NCBI GenBank assembly: GCA_033584155.1
Contig: CP138355.1
Span: 3,357,826-3,421,825 of the forward strand
Length of the DNA: 64,000 nt
Direction of reading: 5' to 3'
Origin: Candidatus Electrothrix scaldis
Lineage (GTDB): Bacteria > Desulfobacterota > Desulfobulbia > Desulfobulbales > Desulfobulbaceae
Shown: piece by piece, positions 35,390-44,465 of the stretch
Layout: every line of letters begins with the position of its first letter
Position numbering within the stretch: position 1 is the first letter of the stretch
Program-made: the position numbers and the translations under genes
Notes under the pieces: generated by a model
Told to the model about the DNA's origin: nothing
Database searches by the model: none
What the model saw: the letters and a program-made list of their open reading frames with translations, nothing else

Positions 35390-36508
35390 TCATTTACCTT
35401 TTCTCTTTTTCATTTCCTCATGCCCCAGCTCGTCCATATTCTGCAAACCTTCCATTAATAGCTTCATGAAATAACCGATTTCCGGCGCATCAAAATCCTC
35501 TGAAGGCAAGCCGGGATTAAACTTGAATCGTCCTTTCTTCTCCCGAAGTATCTTAAAAAAGGCTTCTTTTCCTTTAAGTCCGGCATAGGAGGCCTTAATT
35601 AATGCTCCTTGGCGCATGGAAAAACGAGCCGTTCCATCAGAGACCTCACTGATGGTCAAAATACCGGTTTTGGCATTGGCATGCAGGGTCTGAAAAAGGG
35701 CTTCTGTAGGAATTTCCTCCAGCTTACCGATCATCCCAGAAGCATACTCATCAGAGCGGATCTTATTGGATTGGGCCAATCTTTTTGCAAGGAGTCGATT
35801 GAAATACCTGTGCAGAGAAGGGTATTTATCCATAATGAACTGAAAGTTTTTACGATGGATACTCAGGATCTGCACGTCCCCCTTGGCCTGAATCGTTGAC
35901 CCTACTTCCTGATCGCAGATCAGGCTCATCTCGCCAAAGACCTCACCCTCACCAAGGGTGGAGATAGAAATACCTGTCTCATTCAGCACTGTCACCTCGC
36001 CAGTGATGACAATATACAGGTTTTTCCCCTGTTCCCCCTTCCGCAGGACAATCTCATCTTTTTTATGAATTTTTAGATCTGCACTCTGGAGTATTTCCGC
36101 AAGATTTCTCGGACTGACATTCCGGAAGAAGGAAAATTTGCTGATTTTATTCAGCACCGGGGCCAACTCTTTATGCTGCCCCTTCAGATTATCATGCTCT
36201 AAGGAGAGAGGATGCTTGGTGGAATGCTCAAGACGGATGCTACCGACGCAACCTGAACAGGAAATAAGGCAGTCCGGGATCTGATCAGCCCGTTCATATT
36301 TAATAACGATTTTAACCAGGTCACCATAGAGTATCTCGCAGTTATCCCGGTTCTGATTCGAATACACAGCTGTCGTGCAGACAAAGGAGCTGTCTCCAGC
36401 GGTCTCCATCATAATGGCTACCCCAGAAACAGTAAAGGCATCTCCATACTGATATTTCGGGCATTTATTTGTTTCGCAGACCCGAAAGACGACTCTTGGC
36501 AGTCCCAT
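35390..36508 (-). CDS. Cyclic-nucleotide-binding domain protein with C-terminal DUF4388 domain
   Basis: 372 residues in three parts. Residues 1-95 form a Cys-containing domain (VCETNKCPKYQYGDAF ... CLISCSGCVGSIRL) resembling the TIGR04076 family. Residues about 120-245 form a CRP-type cNMP-binding domain (FFRNVSPRNLAEIL, KGEQGKNLYIVITGEV, LGEGEVFGEMSL). Residues about 255-350 resemble DUF4388/PATAN (ALFQTLHANAKTGILTIS ... FSMRQGALIKASY ... EKKGRFKF). No DNA-binding helix-turn-helix is present, so it is not a classical CRP; a protein-protein signalling role is likelier. Confidence 0.8.
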   Translation of the reverse strand: MGLPRVVFRVCETNKCPKYQYGDAFTVSGVAIMMETAGDSSFVCTTAVYSNQNRDNCEILYGDLVKIVIKYERADQIPDCLISCSGCVGSIRLEHSTKHPLSLEHDNLKGQHKELAPVLNKISKFSFFRNVSPRNLAEILQSADLKIHKKDEIVLRKGEQGKNLYIVITGEVTVLNETGISISTLGEGEVFGEMSLICDQEVGSTIQAKGDVQILSIHRKNFQFIMDKYPSLHRYFNRLLAKRLAQSNKIRSDEYASGMIGKLEEIPTEALFQTLHANAKTGILTISEVSDGTARFSMRQGALIKASYAGLKGKEAFFKILREKKGRFKFNPGLPSEDFDAPEIGYFMKLLMEGLQNMDELGHEEMKKRKGK

Positions 36509-36950
36509 TCCTTACATATTGATGCGTATAGATAAAAAGTGTGCTCATCCGCTTGCCGCAACGCAAAAAAACGTCTCCGCTCCCTCGTTGTAACAAAGGT
36601 CTTAAAAGCGCTACCAAGCTTGAGCTTAAATCACACGAAGATCGAAGAATTACAAAGAAAAATTCGAATAGCCTTCGCTCAAAAAAAGAAACATTATTTT
36701 AAATCTATTATGACAATAAAAAAAAAGAATGCGCAACGTATTTCCCAAGATCTTTTGCTTTTCACGGGGCGCGGCAAAAGAAAATTTTCCGTTTCTCAGC
36801 CTCTGTTAGCGGAAGAAACATTCATTTTTCATGCAGAAAAAAAGGAAATGAAGGTATACTAGGAAAGGTATGAAAACATAAACCAGCTGTTTGCAGTAAA
36901 GCAGCAGCGTCCCCCCTACCCGCCCCCCCCAGAGAAAAGGAGGAAGCATT
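36509..36950. other. Intergenic region upstream of hflX
   Basis: About 440 bp, AT-rich, between divergent genes. A 107-codon open frame (36539-36862) has no ribosome-binding site and a composition unlike a protein, so I do not call it. A TATACT at 36855 could be a -10 box but has no clear -35 partner. A C-rich run lies at 36911-36930. Confidence 0.5.
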
Positions 36951-38570
36951 ATTAGTATCATCGGCAATAAATCAGGGCTCAAAACAAAACAGCTCCGGGC
37001 ACTTGAGCGCTTGGAACAAAAAAAGGTTAACCCGGACGAAATTATTGGGCGGGATCTGGCTCGCTCCATGACCTCTCTCTCTACCGAACTGAATCGTCAA
37101 ATCGGCCTTATCATCCATCGCTCCGGCAAGGTGGAATTTGTCCTTCTTGGTGATTACAATCGGATTGAAATACCGGTCCTCAGTAAAATCCGTACCGCAG
37201 GCGGACGCTTACGCGGGCTCCGCTGTGTGCATACCAGCTTCCATTCTTCGGGTATAACAGAAGAAGACGTCATGGACATGGCCTGTCTGCGCCTGGACAT
37301 GATCTCTGTCCTGACCATGAAGGACGGCTATCCAGACCTGCTCCATACAGCACACCTTGTCCCAACCCCAAGGGATGACCGGGATTGGAATCTTCTTGAG
37401 CCGGTCCACCCAGCAGCGCAGCAACAATCCTGCCTTGCTCTGATTGAAAGCATAGAGCATCAGTTTTCCAGGGCGCGGCCAATTCGTGAAGTAGACAAAG
37501 GACGGGACCGGGCCATCCTCATTTCCGTCAGCACAGGTTCACGGGCGGAGGCAGAAGATTCCATGCTGGAGCTATCGGAACTGGCTCGGGCAGCAGGCGT
37601 ACAGGTGGTTGACCAAGTCATTCAACGACGTCGTCAGCTGCACCCCCGCTTTATTCTCGGTCGGGGCAAGCTGGTTGATATTGTGATGATGAGCCTGCGA
37701 AACGGAGCCAACCTGCTCATCTTTGATCAGGAGCTCTCCCCATCCCAGGTACGCTCTGTGACTAACCACACGGACCTGCGGATCATCGACCGCACCCAGC
37801 TGATTCTGGACATCTTTGCCTCCAGGGCCCGCTCCAGGGAAGGTAAACTCCAGATAGAAATGGCCCAACTCAAATATATGCTCCCCATGCTCACCACCAA
37901 AGACGACGCCCTGTCCCGACTTACTGGTGGAATCGGTGCCCGTGGACCTGGGGAGACAAAGCTGGAGATTGATCGCCGCCGCATCAATGATCGGCTCGCC
38001 CGTCTAGCCAAGGAACTCAAAGCTGTGGGGAAACAACGGTATCATCGCCGAAACCGCCGGAGAAAGCACGATGTGCCAGTGGTCTCTTTGGTTGGCTATA
38101 CCAATGCAGGCAAGTCCACCTTACTCAATACCTTGACCCATTCCCATATCCAGGCAGAGGACATGCTCTTTGCCACCTTGGACCCCACCTCCCGCCGTCT
38201 TCGTTTCCCCGAGGAAACCGAAGTCATTATCACGGATACGGTGGGCTTTATCCGCCAACTGCCTGCTGAATTGCTCAAGGCCTTTGAATCCACTTTGGAA
38301 GAACTTTTTGAAGCGGATCTCCTGCTCCATGTCATTGACATTTCCAACCATGCCTGGGAGGATCAGGTTAAGGTGGTGAAAGACCTTTTGCAAAGGCTGG
38401 AACTGGACAGAATCCCCTGTCTACGGGTATACAATAAAATCGATAAGCTTGCGGATGATCTTCCGCCCCAGGTAAAAAACGGGCTTTGCATCTGCGCTCA
38501 TGAGGCAACAACCCTTCAGAAACTCCTGGGCATGATGGAGCATATGCTGCTCGACATGAACCGAGGGTAA
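36951..38570 (+). CDS. hflX: Ribosome-associated GTPase HflX, apparent AUU start
   Basis: 539 residues if started at ATT 36951. HflX N-terminal domain (IIGNKSGLKTKQLRALERL at the start), the RPIREVDKGRDRAILISVST boundary, QVVDQVIQRRRQLHPRFILGRGKL, the GIGARGPGETKLEIDRRRI linker, and the G domain: P-loop GYTNAGKS, DTVGF, NKID. HflX splits stalled ribosomes. The N-terminal IGN..GLK.KQL.ALERL block is conserved in the family, so translation must start before the first canonical codon, TTG 37011. In frame between the stop at 36897 and 37011 there is no ATG, GTG or TTG, while AAAAGGAGG lies 7 nt before ATT 36951. Confidence 0.93.
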   Translation: MSIIGNKSGLKTKQLRALERLEQKKVNPDEIIGRDLARSMTSLSTELNRQIGLIIHRSGKVEFVLLGDYNRIEIPVLSKIRTAGGRLRGLRCVHTSFHSSGITEEDVMDMACLRLDMISVLTMKDGYPDLLHTAHLVPTPRDDRDWNLLEPVHPAAQQQSCLALIESIEHQFSRARPIREVDKGRDRAILISVSTGSRAEAEDSMLELSELARAAGVQVVDQVIQRRRQLHPRFILGRGKLVDIVMMSLRNGANLLIFDQELSPSQVRSVTNHTDLRIIDRTQLILDIFASRARSREGKLQIEMAQLKYMLPMLTTKDDALSRLTGGIGARGPGETKLEIDRRRINDRLARLAKELKAVGKQRYHRRNRRRKHDVPVVSLVGYTNAGKSTLLNTLTHSHIQAEDMLFATLDPTSRRLRFPEETEVIITDTVGFIRQLPAELLKAFESTLEELFEADLLLHVIDISNHAWEDQVKVVKDLLQRLELDRIPCLRVYNKIDKLADDLPPQVKNGLCICAHEATTLQKLLGMMEHMLLDMNRG

Positions 38571-38867
38571 AGAGTAACTCTGTATTTCCAGCTGACCACA
38601 ATACCATCCCGTAACATTTTAGAAGCGTCATGTTCAATTTCAAACAAGAATGTAACCACCCGGACTCCTGAACAATATAAATAAAAGCTCATTGGCGATA
38701 AAGGAGGATTCTCCTTGACAAGAAGACCAAATTAATCTTCATTAGGTGAGCTGGTTTTTTATTTTCAATCACCAACAGTGCAAACGCCTGGCAAAACCTC
38801 GGCCCGCACTGAACCTTACAAGACATTTGCTCAATCAAGCAAATGCAGGAGGCGACACAGTCGTATC

Positions 38868-39251
38868 ATGGACAGCTATATAATCATCGGGTTTACGGCC
38901 TTTCTCGGCGCTCTTTTTGTCGGAGGATCTATTGGGTTGGCAAAACTCATCTCCTTCCGCACCAAGGATACCGCCCTTAAATTGCAGCCTTTTGAATGTT
39001 CGGAGCCCCCTATCGGGGGAGCACGTATCCGTTTCAAAGTGGCCTATTACATCTTTGCCCTGCTTTTCCTTCTCTTCGACGTCGAGACCCTGTTTCTCTT
39101 TCCCTGCGTAAAAATTTTCAGAGCAGTAGTGGACGGCCAAATCACCGCGATAAGCCATCAACTCGTTTTCATAGAATTATCTGTTTTTATCTGTATTCTT
39201 TTTTCAGGTCTTCTCTATGCCTGGCGTAAGGGGGTTTTGGTATGGGAGTAA
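38868..39251 (+). CDS. nuoA: NADH-quinone oxidoreductase subunit A
   Basis: 127 residues from the ATG at 38868 (AGGAGG about 15 nt upstream). Three membrane helices with family motifs: [34 protein letters not shown], and a third helix ending [13 protein letters not shown]. NuoA is a membrane-arm subunit at the quinone site of complex I. Its last 10 bp overlap the start of the nuoB-nuoC fusion, so they are coupled. A TTGACA at 38714 in the leader may be part of its promoter, without a convincing -10. Confidence 0.93.
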   Translation: MDSYIIIGFTAFLGALFVGGSIGLAKLISFRTKDTALKLQPFECSEPPIGGARIRFKVAYYIFALLFLLFDVETLFLFPCVKIFRAVVDGQITAISHQLVFIELSVFICILFSGLLYAWRKGVLVWE

Positions 39252-40498
39252 AAATTGACAACAAATCTTCTGCGCTGGCCCATGACGCTGGAAAAATCGT
39301 CGAAATGCTGCCCGGTGGCATGAGCCTTGCCCGCTCTGTAGAGATGCTCGTGGCATGGGGACGGGCAAATTCGCTCTGGCCCTTACTCTACGGTACGTCC
39401 TGTTGCGCTATTGAAATGATGAGTACCGGTGCCGCCCGGCACGACTGGGCCCGTTTCGGCGTTGAAGTTGCCCGAGCCAGTGCCCGTCAGGCAGACATGA
39501 TCATTTTGGCTGGTACTGTTGTCGAAAAAATGGCAGAAAATCTGATCACCCTGTACGAGCAGATGCCTGCTCCCAAGTATGTTATTGCTATGGGATCCTG
39601 CAGTATTTCAGGTGGTCCTTTTTATTATGATTCCTACTCTGTTGTAAAGGGTGCAGATCGTTTGATCCCAGTGGATGTCTATATCCCTGGCTGCCCTCCC
39701 CGGCCTGAGGCCCTGTTCTACGGCATCATGCAGTTACAGGAGAAAATCAAAAAAGAAGGCCGTGATATTCCTTGGTCCCTGAATGACCTGGTGAAAGGCC
39801 CCTTTCTTGATACCTTTACTGAGGACAAGAAGGAATGGGATGCACTGGAAGCGAAAAAAGATCAGGAAATGGCTGCTGCCAGAGAGCAATTCAAAATTGA
39901 CAATCCTGATTATAAGCCACCTAAACCTGTTCGTCCGAAGAAAGAAAAATTTCCTTCGCCTGCACCACGTGCGCAGGCCCCACAAGGAGTCAGCAATTGG
40001 ACCATGCTCCAGACACTTCAGGGAAAATTCCCTGCCATCACAGTGCAGGATCATCCTGAAGCTACTCCGAAACAGGTGGCAGAATTGGGTACAGGCTACA
40101 CCTTGGATATGGTTGTTCCCAAGGAGCAGTACCGAGAGGTTATGGAATACCTGAAGGAAAATGAGGAACTCAGCCTGGAGATGTTCATCCAGCTTACCTG
40201 TGTGGACTGGAAGGAATACTTTGACGTAGTGGTTCACCTGCTTTCTGTCAAGGGTGGGCATAAGCTCTTCCTCCGCTGTCGGGTGGAGAAAGATGAGGCA
40301 GGTGGTGGCGAGATAGACACCATCTCTGACCTCTATGCCGGTGCGGACTGGCACGAGCGTGAGGTCTACGATATGTACGGTGTTCGTTTCACCAATCATC
40401 CGGATATGCGTAGAATCTACCTGAAGAACGACTTCCCAGGACACCCCCTGCGGAAGGATTTTGAAGATCCCACTCGGGTGGTCAAACGTCCTTATTAA
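39242..40498 (+). CDS. nuoBC: Fused NADH-quinone oxidoreductase subunits B and C
   Basis: 418 residues. The N-terminal ~175 residues are NuoB with the N2 cluster ligands Cys54/Cys55 ([10 protein letters not shown]), Cys120 ([11 protein letters not shown]) and Cys151 ([13 protein letters not shown]). A Lys/Pro-rich linker (about 190-255) joins a NuoC domain ([44 protein letters not shown]). Both belong to the peripheral arm that passes electrons to quinone. It overlaps nuoA and is closed by a strong terminator at 40533, with no nuoD or later subunits after it. Confidence 0.93.
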   Translation: MGVKIDNKSSALAHDAGKIVEMLPGGMSLARSVEMLVAWGRANSLWPLLYGTSCCAIEMMSTGAARHDWARFGVEVARASARQADMIILAGTVVEKMAENLITLYEQMPAPKYVIAMGSCSISGGPFYYDSYSVVKGADRLIPVDVYIPGCPPRPEALFYGIMQLQEKIKKEGRDIPWSLNDLVKGPFLDTFTEDKKEWDALEAKKDQEMAAAREQFKIDNPDYKPPKPVRPKKEKFPSPAPRAQAPQGVSNWTMLQTLQGKFPAITVQDHPEATPKQVAELGTGYTLDMVVPKEQYREVMEYLKENEELSLEMFIQLTCVDWKEYFDVVVHLLSVKGGHKLFLRCRVEKDEAGGGEIDTISDLYAGADWHEREVYDMYGVRFTNHPDMRRIYLKNDFPGHPLRKDFEDPTRVVKRPY

Positions 40499-40532
40499 GG
40501 ACAAGCAATCTCCGTTGTTCCCAGTCTATTCC

Positions 40533-40572
40533 AAAAGGTGAATCTGTCCTAGCAGGTTCACCTTTTTCTTTT
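40533..40572 (+). terminator. Rho-independent terminator after nuoBC
   Basis: AAAGGTGAA and its complement TTCACCTTT close a hairpin ending in CCTTTTTCTTTT, 35 bp after the nuoBC stop. Confidence 0.85.
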
Positions 40573-41276
40573 CCACCTCTCCTCTTTCAGCAAAGTTCCA
40601 GCAAAAAAAACTCATCTTGCTTCTACATTACTTTTTGCATAACATTCCGCATGATATTGGTATATAGTTTCCTTCGTAGGCAAGGATAAGCTATTGAACC
40701 ATTTTATTTTGTCGGTAAATATTTTTCCCCCACCTCCTTCAGAGGGCAATTCGGATTTTCCAGACGAAGAGGACAAGCGTAACTTAACTTGATTATACGA
40801 GAATTATATTCATTTTCTCTTTTTTCCTGCTGCATCTCATTACCTCAATAAAATTAGTAAGGGTGATCACGACAGATTCAATGTAACTTCACTCTATCCC
40901 TGAAAGATAAGCTCTTCATCAAAAACATAACAGGATAACGTTGTCAATATTTTTCATAGAGAACCAAGAGGGTTAAACAACATTCTTACATCTCAAAGCC
41001 TGTTTTTCATTTGTCGGACAGGAAAAAAGCTCTATCGCAGAGCTGAAAATAAATTTATATTCTTTGCTGGAGAAAACGACAAGCAATAGCTACACCGTAG
41101 GATAGCAACTGTACATAACGAGATAAATGTACAACAAGCTTGCGGGTGAACAATTCGGGTAATTACGCGCTCGGGATGCGAGTGATGCATGTCCCGATAT
41201 TTTCTGGTATGATAACAGGAAATTCGTTCGCTCAACCAGGAATAGCCTGGGCATCTACGCAAAGAAAAAGCGCTAC
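40573..41276. other. Long AT-rich intergenic region
   Basis: About 700 bp without a supportable gene, tRNA or other RNA. A short hairpin AGCTCT-ATCGC-AGAGCT lies at 41030-41046 and, on the minus strand, is followed by TTTTTT, but no minus-strand gene precedes it. An extended -10-like TGGTATGAT around 41209 could serve the gene starting at 41277. Confidence 0.5.
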
Positions 41277-42911
41277 ATGAAGAACACACAATGGACTATA
41301 GCGGACCTCATTGACCTGGAATTCTTTTTGAATCAGGATGATGGGGAGGATCTGGACGATCTTGCTGCCCGTGATCGGCAGATATACACAGAGCTACCCC
41401 AAGAAAGCAAGGAGGCCAAAGCTCCAGCGCTACTTCGTGCCTGGCTGTCCTCACGGCGACACATCCTCCTGAAAGAAGCAGAGGAAACCGCCCTGCCGGG
41501 CCGCACCTGGCAGGAGATACTCTATATCTTTTATGCCATTACCCTCTTTACCGGCCTTTTGTCCGGGGGAGGCTTAGCCTTTTCCTTTCTCGCCTATTCC
41601 GGTAAAGAACCCATCAATGTGGCAGGCTATTTTGCCGTCTTTGTTCTGGTCCAGGTTCTGCTCTTCTTCCTGCTCGCTGGCTCTGCCTTTATCCAGAGGA
41701 TCCAGGGCAAGAATGTCATTGAGTCATCCCTGCTCTATCGCCTCATCTCGCGCCTTTTTTCCAGCCTGCTCCATAAAGTTATGACTGGGGTGCAGAAAAG
41801 GGCCTCGCAGAAGATCTCCGCAGAGACTCGGCTGAAGTGGTCTGCCTCTGCTGCGAGCATCAGACAGATCCGGCAACGCTACGGTCTCCTCTTTCTTCGC
41901 CCCTTTTTCCTCATTGTCCAGGTCTTCGGAGTGTGCTTTAATATCGGTGTCCTGGCAGCCACTCTGTTCAAGGTCATCGGGGCTGATGTGGCCTTTGGCT
42001 GGCAAAGCACCTTGCAGGTCACGCCTGCCTCAGTACACGAATTGGTGCAATGGGTCGCCCTGCCCTGGTCCTGGCTTCCTAACAAATTTATCCCGACTCT
42101 TAGCCAGATAGAGGGATCTCGGCTGGTACTCAAAGAAGGTATATATTTCCTGGTCAATACAGACCTCACCTCCTGGTGGCCCTTTCTCTGTCTCTCTGTC
42201 CTCTGCTATGGCCTGCTGCCTCGCCTGCTTCTGCTCATCATCGTCAGCATCCAGCAAAGCCAGAACCTTGCTCAGCTTGATTTCCAGCAGGGGTATTTTC
42301 GCCAGACCCTGCATCGGATGCGGACACCCCGGGTATCTACTTCTGCTCGTCTGGAAAACACAAGTACCGAACCAGTCAAGCCTGTAGCCCCTCCACCTGA
42401 TCCCGCCCGCCGGGAAGAACAAGGAGGGAGGGAGAACATTGATGAGCCTACACATCCTCCGACACCAGATGCCCCGCTCACCTCACTTGCTCCTCTCATT
42501 GCCCTGATCCCCGATGAAATCCTGCCTGATTGTCCCATTGAGGAACTGAAGCAACAAATCCAGGATCGGCTAGGATACACCCTTGCCCTCCACCTCCCAT
42601 TCTGGACCATAGAAAGCTCTGAAGAAGAGGAACTGGCACAGGTAAAAACAGCCCAGGATGAACAAAAAAGCAAAGATGTGCTGGTCCTGCTGGAGTCCTG
42701 GCAGCCTCCCATTGAAGAGCTATTTTCCTGGCTTGGTCAACTGCGCCAGGCCCTCGGCACAGAGCCGATCATCCTCCTGGCCCTGATCGGTAAACCAAAT
42801 GCGGATACCATCCTTACCCCGGTGCAAGCACAACACCTGCAAATCTGGCAACAGAAAACAGCAACGCTGGACGACCCCGGCCTGCAACTCCTTGAGTTGG
42901 TGAAATCATGA
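41277..42911 (+). CDS. DUF2868 membrane protein
   Basis: 544 residues. N-terminal soluble part with TIADLIDLEFFLNQDDGEDL and RAWLSSRR, two membrane helices (about 80-145), a helical middle region, two more membrane helices (about 200-235 and 290-335), a Pro-rich linker (about 360-400) and a C-terminal alpha/beta domain. This is the DUF2868 family, which in Proteobacteria typically neighbours a DUF3482 GTPase, as here: the stop overlaps the GTPase start by 4 bp (ATGA). It is probably the membrane partner of that GTPase. Confidence 0.82.
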   Translation: MKNTQWTIADLIDLEFFLNQDDGEDLDDLAARDRQIYTELPQESKEAKAPALLRAWLSSRRHILLKEAEETALPGRTWQEILYIFYAITLFTGLLSGGGLAFSFLAYSGKEPINVAGYFAVFVLVQVLLFFLLAGSAFIQRIQGKNVIESSLLYRLISRLFSSLLHKVMTGVQKRASQKISAETRLKWSASAASIRQIRQRYGLLFLRPFFLIVQVFGVCFNIGVLAATLFKVIGADVAFGWQSTLQVTPASVHELVQWVALPWSWLPNKFIPTLSQIEGSRLVLKEGIYFLVNTDLTSWWPFLCLSVLCYGLLPRLLLLIIVSIQQSQNLAQLDFQQGYFRQTLHRMRTPRVSTSARLENTSTEPVKPVAPPPDPARREEQGGRENIDEPTHPPTPDAPLTSLAPLIALIPDEILPDCPIEELKQQIQDRLGYTLALHLPFWTIESSEEEELAQVKTAQDEQKSKDVLVLLESWQPPIEELFSWLGQLRQALGTEPIILLALIGKPNADTILTPVQAQHLQIWQQKTATLDDPGLQLLELVKS

Positions 42912-44356
42912 GTACCCTTCCAAAAGCAATAGTTCCTGAATTCGCTATTCCTGAATTCGCCATTGTTGGCCATCCCAACGAGGGTAAGTCCTCGGTGCTC
43001 TCCACCCTGAGCGAGGATGACTCGGTCCGGGTTAGTCCGGTGCCGGGTGAAACCAAGGAATGCCGGACCTTCCCGGTGATCATTGATAATAAAGAGGTCA
43101 TTCGTTTCACAGACACCCCTGGCTTCCAGAATCCCCGCAAGACCTTAGCCTGGATGCAGCAATATCAGGGCGATGACCGGGACCTGATTACCGAGTTTGT
43201 CCGAGCCCATCGTGACAATCCGGCCTTTCACGACGACTGCGCCTTGCTCGCGCCCCTGGGGGCCGGGGCTGGCCTGATCTTTGTAGTGGATGGCTCCAGA
43301 CCCCTGCGCAATATCGATAAGGCTGAGATGGAGATCCTCCGCCTTACGGGTAGACCACGCATGGCCATCATCAACTGTAAGGATGAGGACAGCTCCTTCC
43401 TGGATGGCTGGCAGAGTGAATTCCGCAAGCATTTCAATTCCATTCGCCTCTTCAATGCCAATAAAGCGACCTATGGGCAACGTATCGCCCTGCTGAACAG
43501 CCTCAAGGCCATTGACCAGGATCTGGAAGGAGTGATCGAGTCAGTCATTCAGGCCTTTCAGGCGGACTGGCAGAACCGCAATCGCCAAACCGCTGCTCTG
43601 ATTGTTGCCATGCTCTCGGACAGCCTGCTCTATCATAAGTCTGTGGCTTGCCCGCCTGGTGCTGATGAAGAGAAGCTGAAAGAGGAGCTTCATAACAAAT
43701 ATACCGCGTTTGTCAGCAAGAGGGAGCGCACAGCGCACCAACAGATACGCAAGTTATTCAAGCATAATATCTTTAACCTGCAACTGCCCAGTCATTCCAT
43801 CCTCCAGCAGGACCTCTTTGCCGCCAAGACCTGGCAATTTCTCGGTCTGACCGCCAGCCAGTTGACGATGGCCGGTGCCATCAGCGGGGCCGCTCTGGGT
43901 GCGGGCCTTGACACCCTGGCAGCTGGCATCACCTTTGGGGTCTTTACCGCGATTGGTGGGGCATTTGGTGCGGCGGCAGCAGCTATGAAGGGCAAGGAGA
44001 TGCTCACAGGGTCTCGACTTCTGGGGATGAAGCTGGATCAGCAAAAGCTCCAGGTCGGGCCAGTAACTAATGTCCAGCTGCTCTATATCCTTCTTGACCG
44101 CGCCCTGCTCTATTACAGCCACGTCATCAACTGGGCGCATGGGCGGCGGGATTACCCGGAGGGGGCATCAAAGGATGAGAACGAGGGAGAAGAAAAACGG
44201 GGGTACACCAGCAGCTGGTCCAAGCAGGAACGCCGAGTTTGTGATCGCTTCTTTAAGAACCTTCAGAGTAGTTACCTGCCGGACAGGGATCAGGGAGAAG
44301 TGGAGATGAATGCCCTTTTGCAGGAGAAGTTGCGGGAGATCGCGGTGGATGAGTGA
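42908..44356 (+). CDS. DUF3482-type GTPase
   Basis: 482 residues. The N-terminal G domain (about 15-200) has P-loop GHPNEGKSS, switch TKECRTFPV, G3 DTPGF, and a C-terminal region (DUF3482) with a Gly/Ala-rich hydrophobic hairpin (AGAISGAALGAGLDTLAAGITFG ... GGAFGAAAAAMKG; about 318-360), possibly inserting into the membrane. It overlaps the DUF2868 gene by 4 bp. The pair is widespread but its role is unsettled. A strong hairpin lies 38 bp after the stop. Confidence 0.85.
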   Translation: MSTLPKAIVPEFAIPEFAIVGHPNEGKSSVLSTLSEDDSVRVSPVPGETKECRTFPVIIDNKEVIRFTDTPGFQNPRKTLAWMQQYQGDDRDLITEFVRAHRDNPAFHDDCALLAPLGAGAGLIFVVDGSRPLRNIDKAEMEILRLTGRPRMAIINCKDEDSSFLDGWQSEFRKHFNSIRLFNANKATYGQRIALLNSLKAIDQDLEGVIESVIQAFQADWQNRNRQTAALIVAMLSDSLLYHKSVACPPGADEEKLKEELHNKYTAFVSKRERTAHQQIRKLFKHNIFNLQLPSHSILQQDLFAAKTWQFLGLTASQLTMAGAISGAALGAGLDTLAAGITFGVFTAIGGAFGAAAAAMKGKEMLTGSRLLGMKLDQQKLQVGPVTNVQLLYILLDRALLYYSHVINWAHGRRDYPEGASKDENEGEEKRGYTSSWSKQERRVCDRFFKNLQSSYLPDRDQGEVEMNALLQEKLREIAVDE

Positions 44357-44394
44357 GACTGCACCTCACTCTGATATTTCTTATTAAGGTACGG

Positions 44395-44441
44395 CGGAAT
44401 GACAAGGGCGGAGCCTTGCTGGCCCCGCCCTTATCATTCCG
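44395..44441. terminator. Long perfect hairpin between convergent genes
   Basis: CGGAATGACAAGGGCGG pairs with CCGCCCTTATCATTCCG with a single mismatch across a 13-nt loop, between the stops at 44356 and 44466. There is no clear T-run on either side, so it may be a factor-dependent or bidirectional end signal. Confidence 0.6.
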
Positions 44442-44465
44442 TATGCAGATACTCTCCTGTTCAGA

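Noticed and set aside
36539-36862. 107-codon frame upstream of hflX
   Set aside because: No ribosome-binding site, Lys-rich translation from an A-rich region and no family resemblance.
41032-41289. 85-codon minus-strand frame ending at a hairpin with T-run
   Set aside because: Cys/Ser-rich translation with no resemblance to proteins and it overlaps the next gene's start; the hairpin alone is weak evidence.
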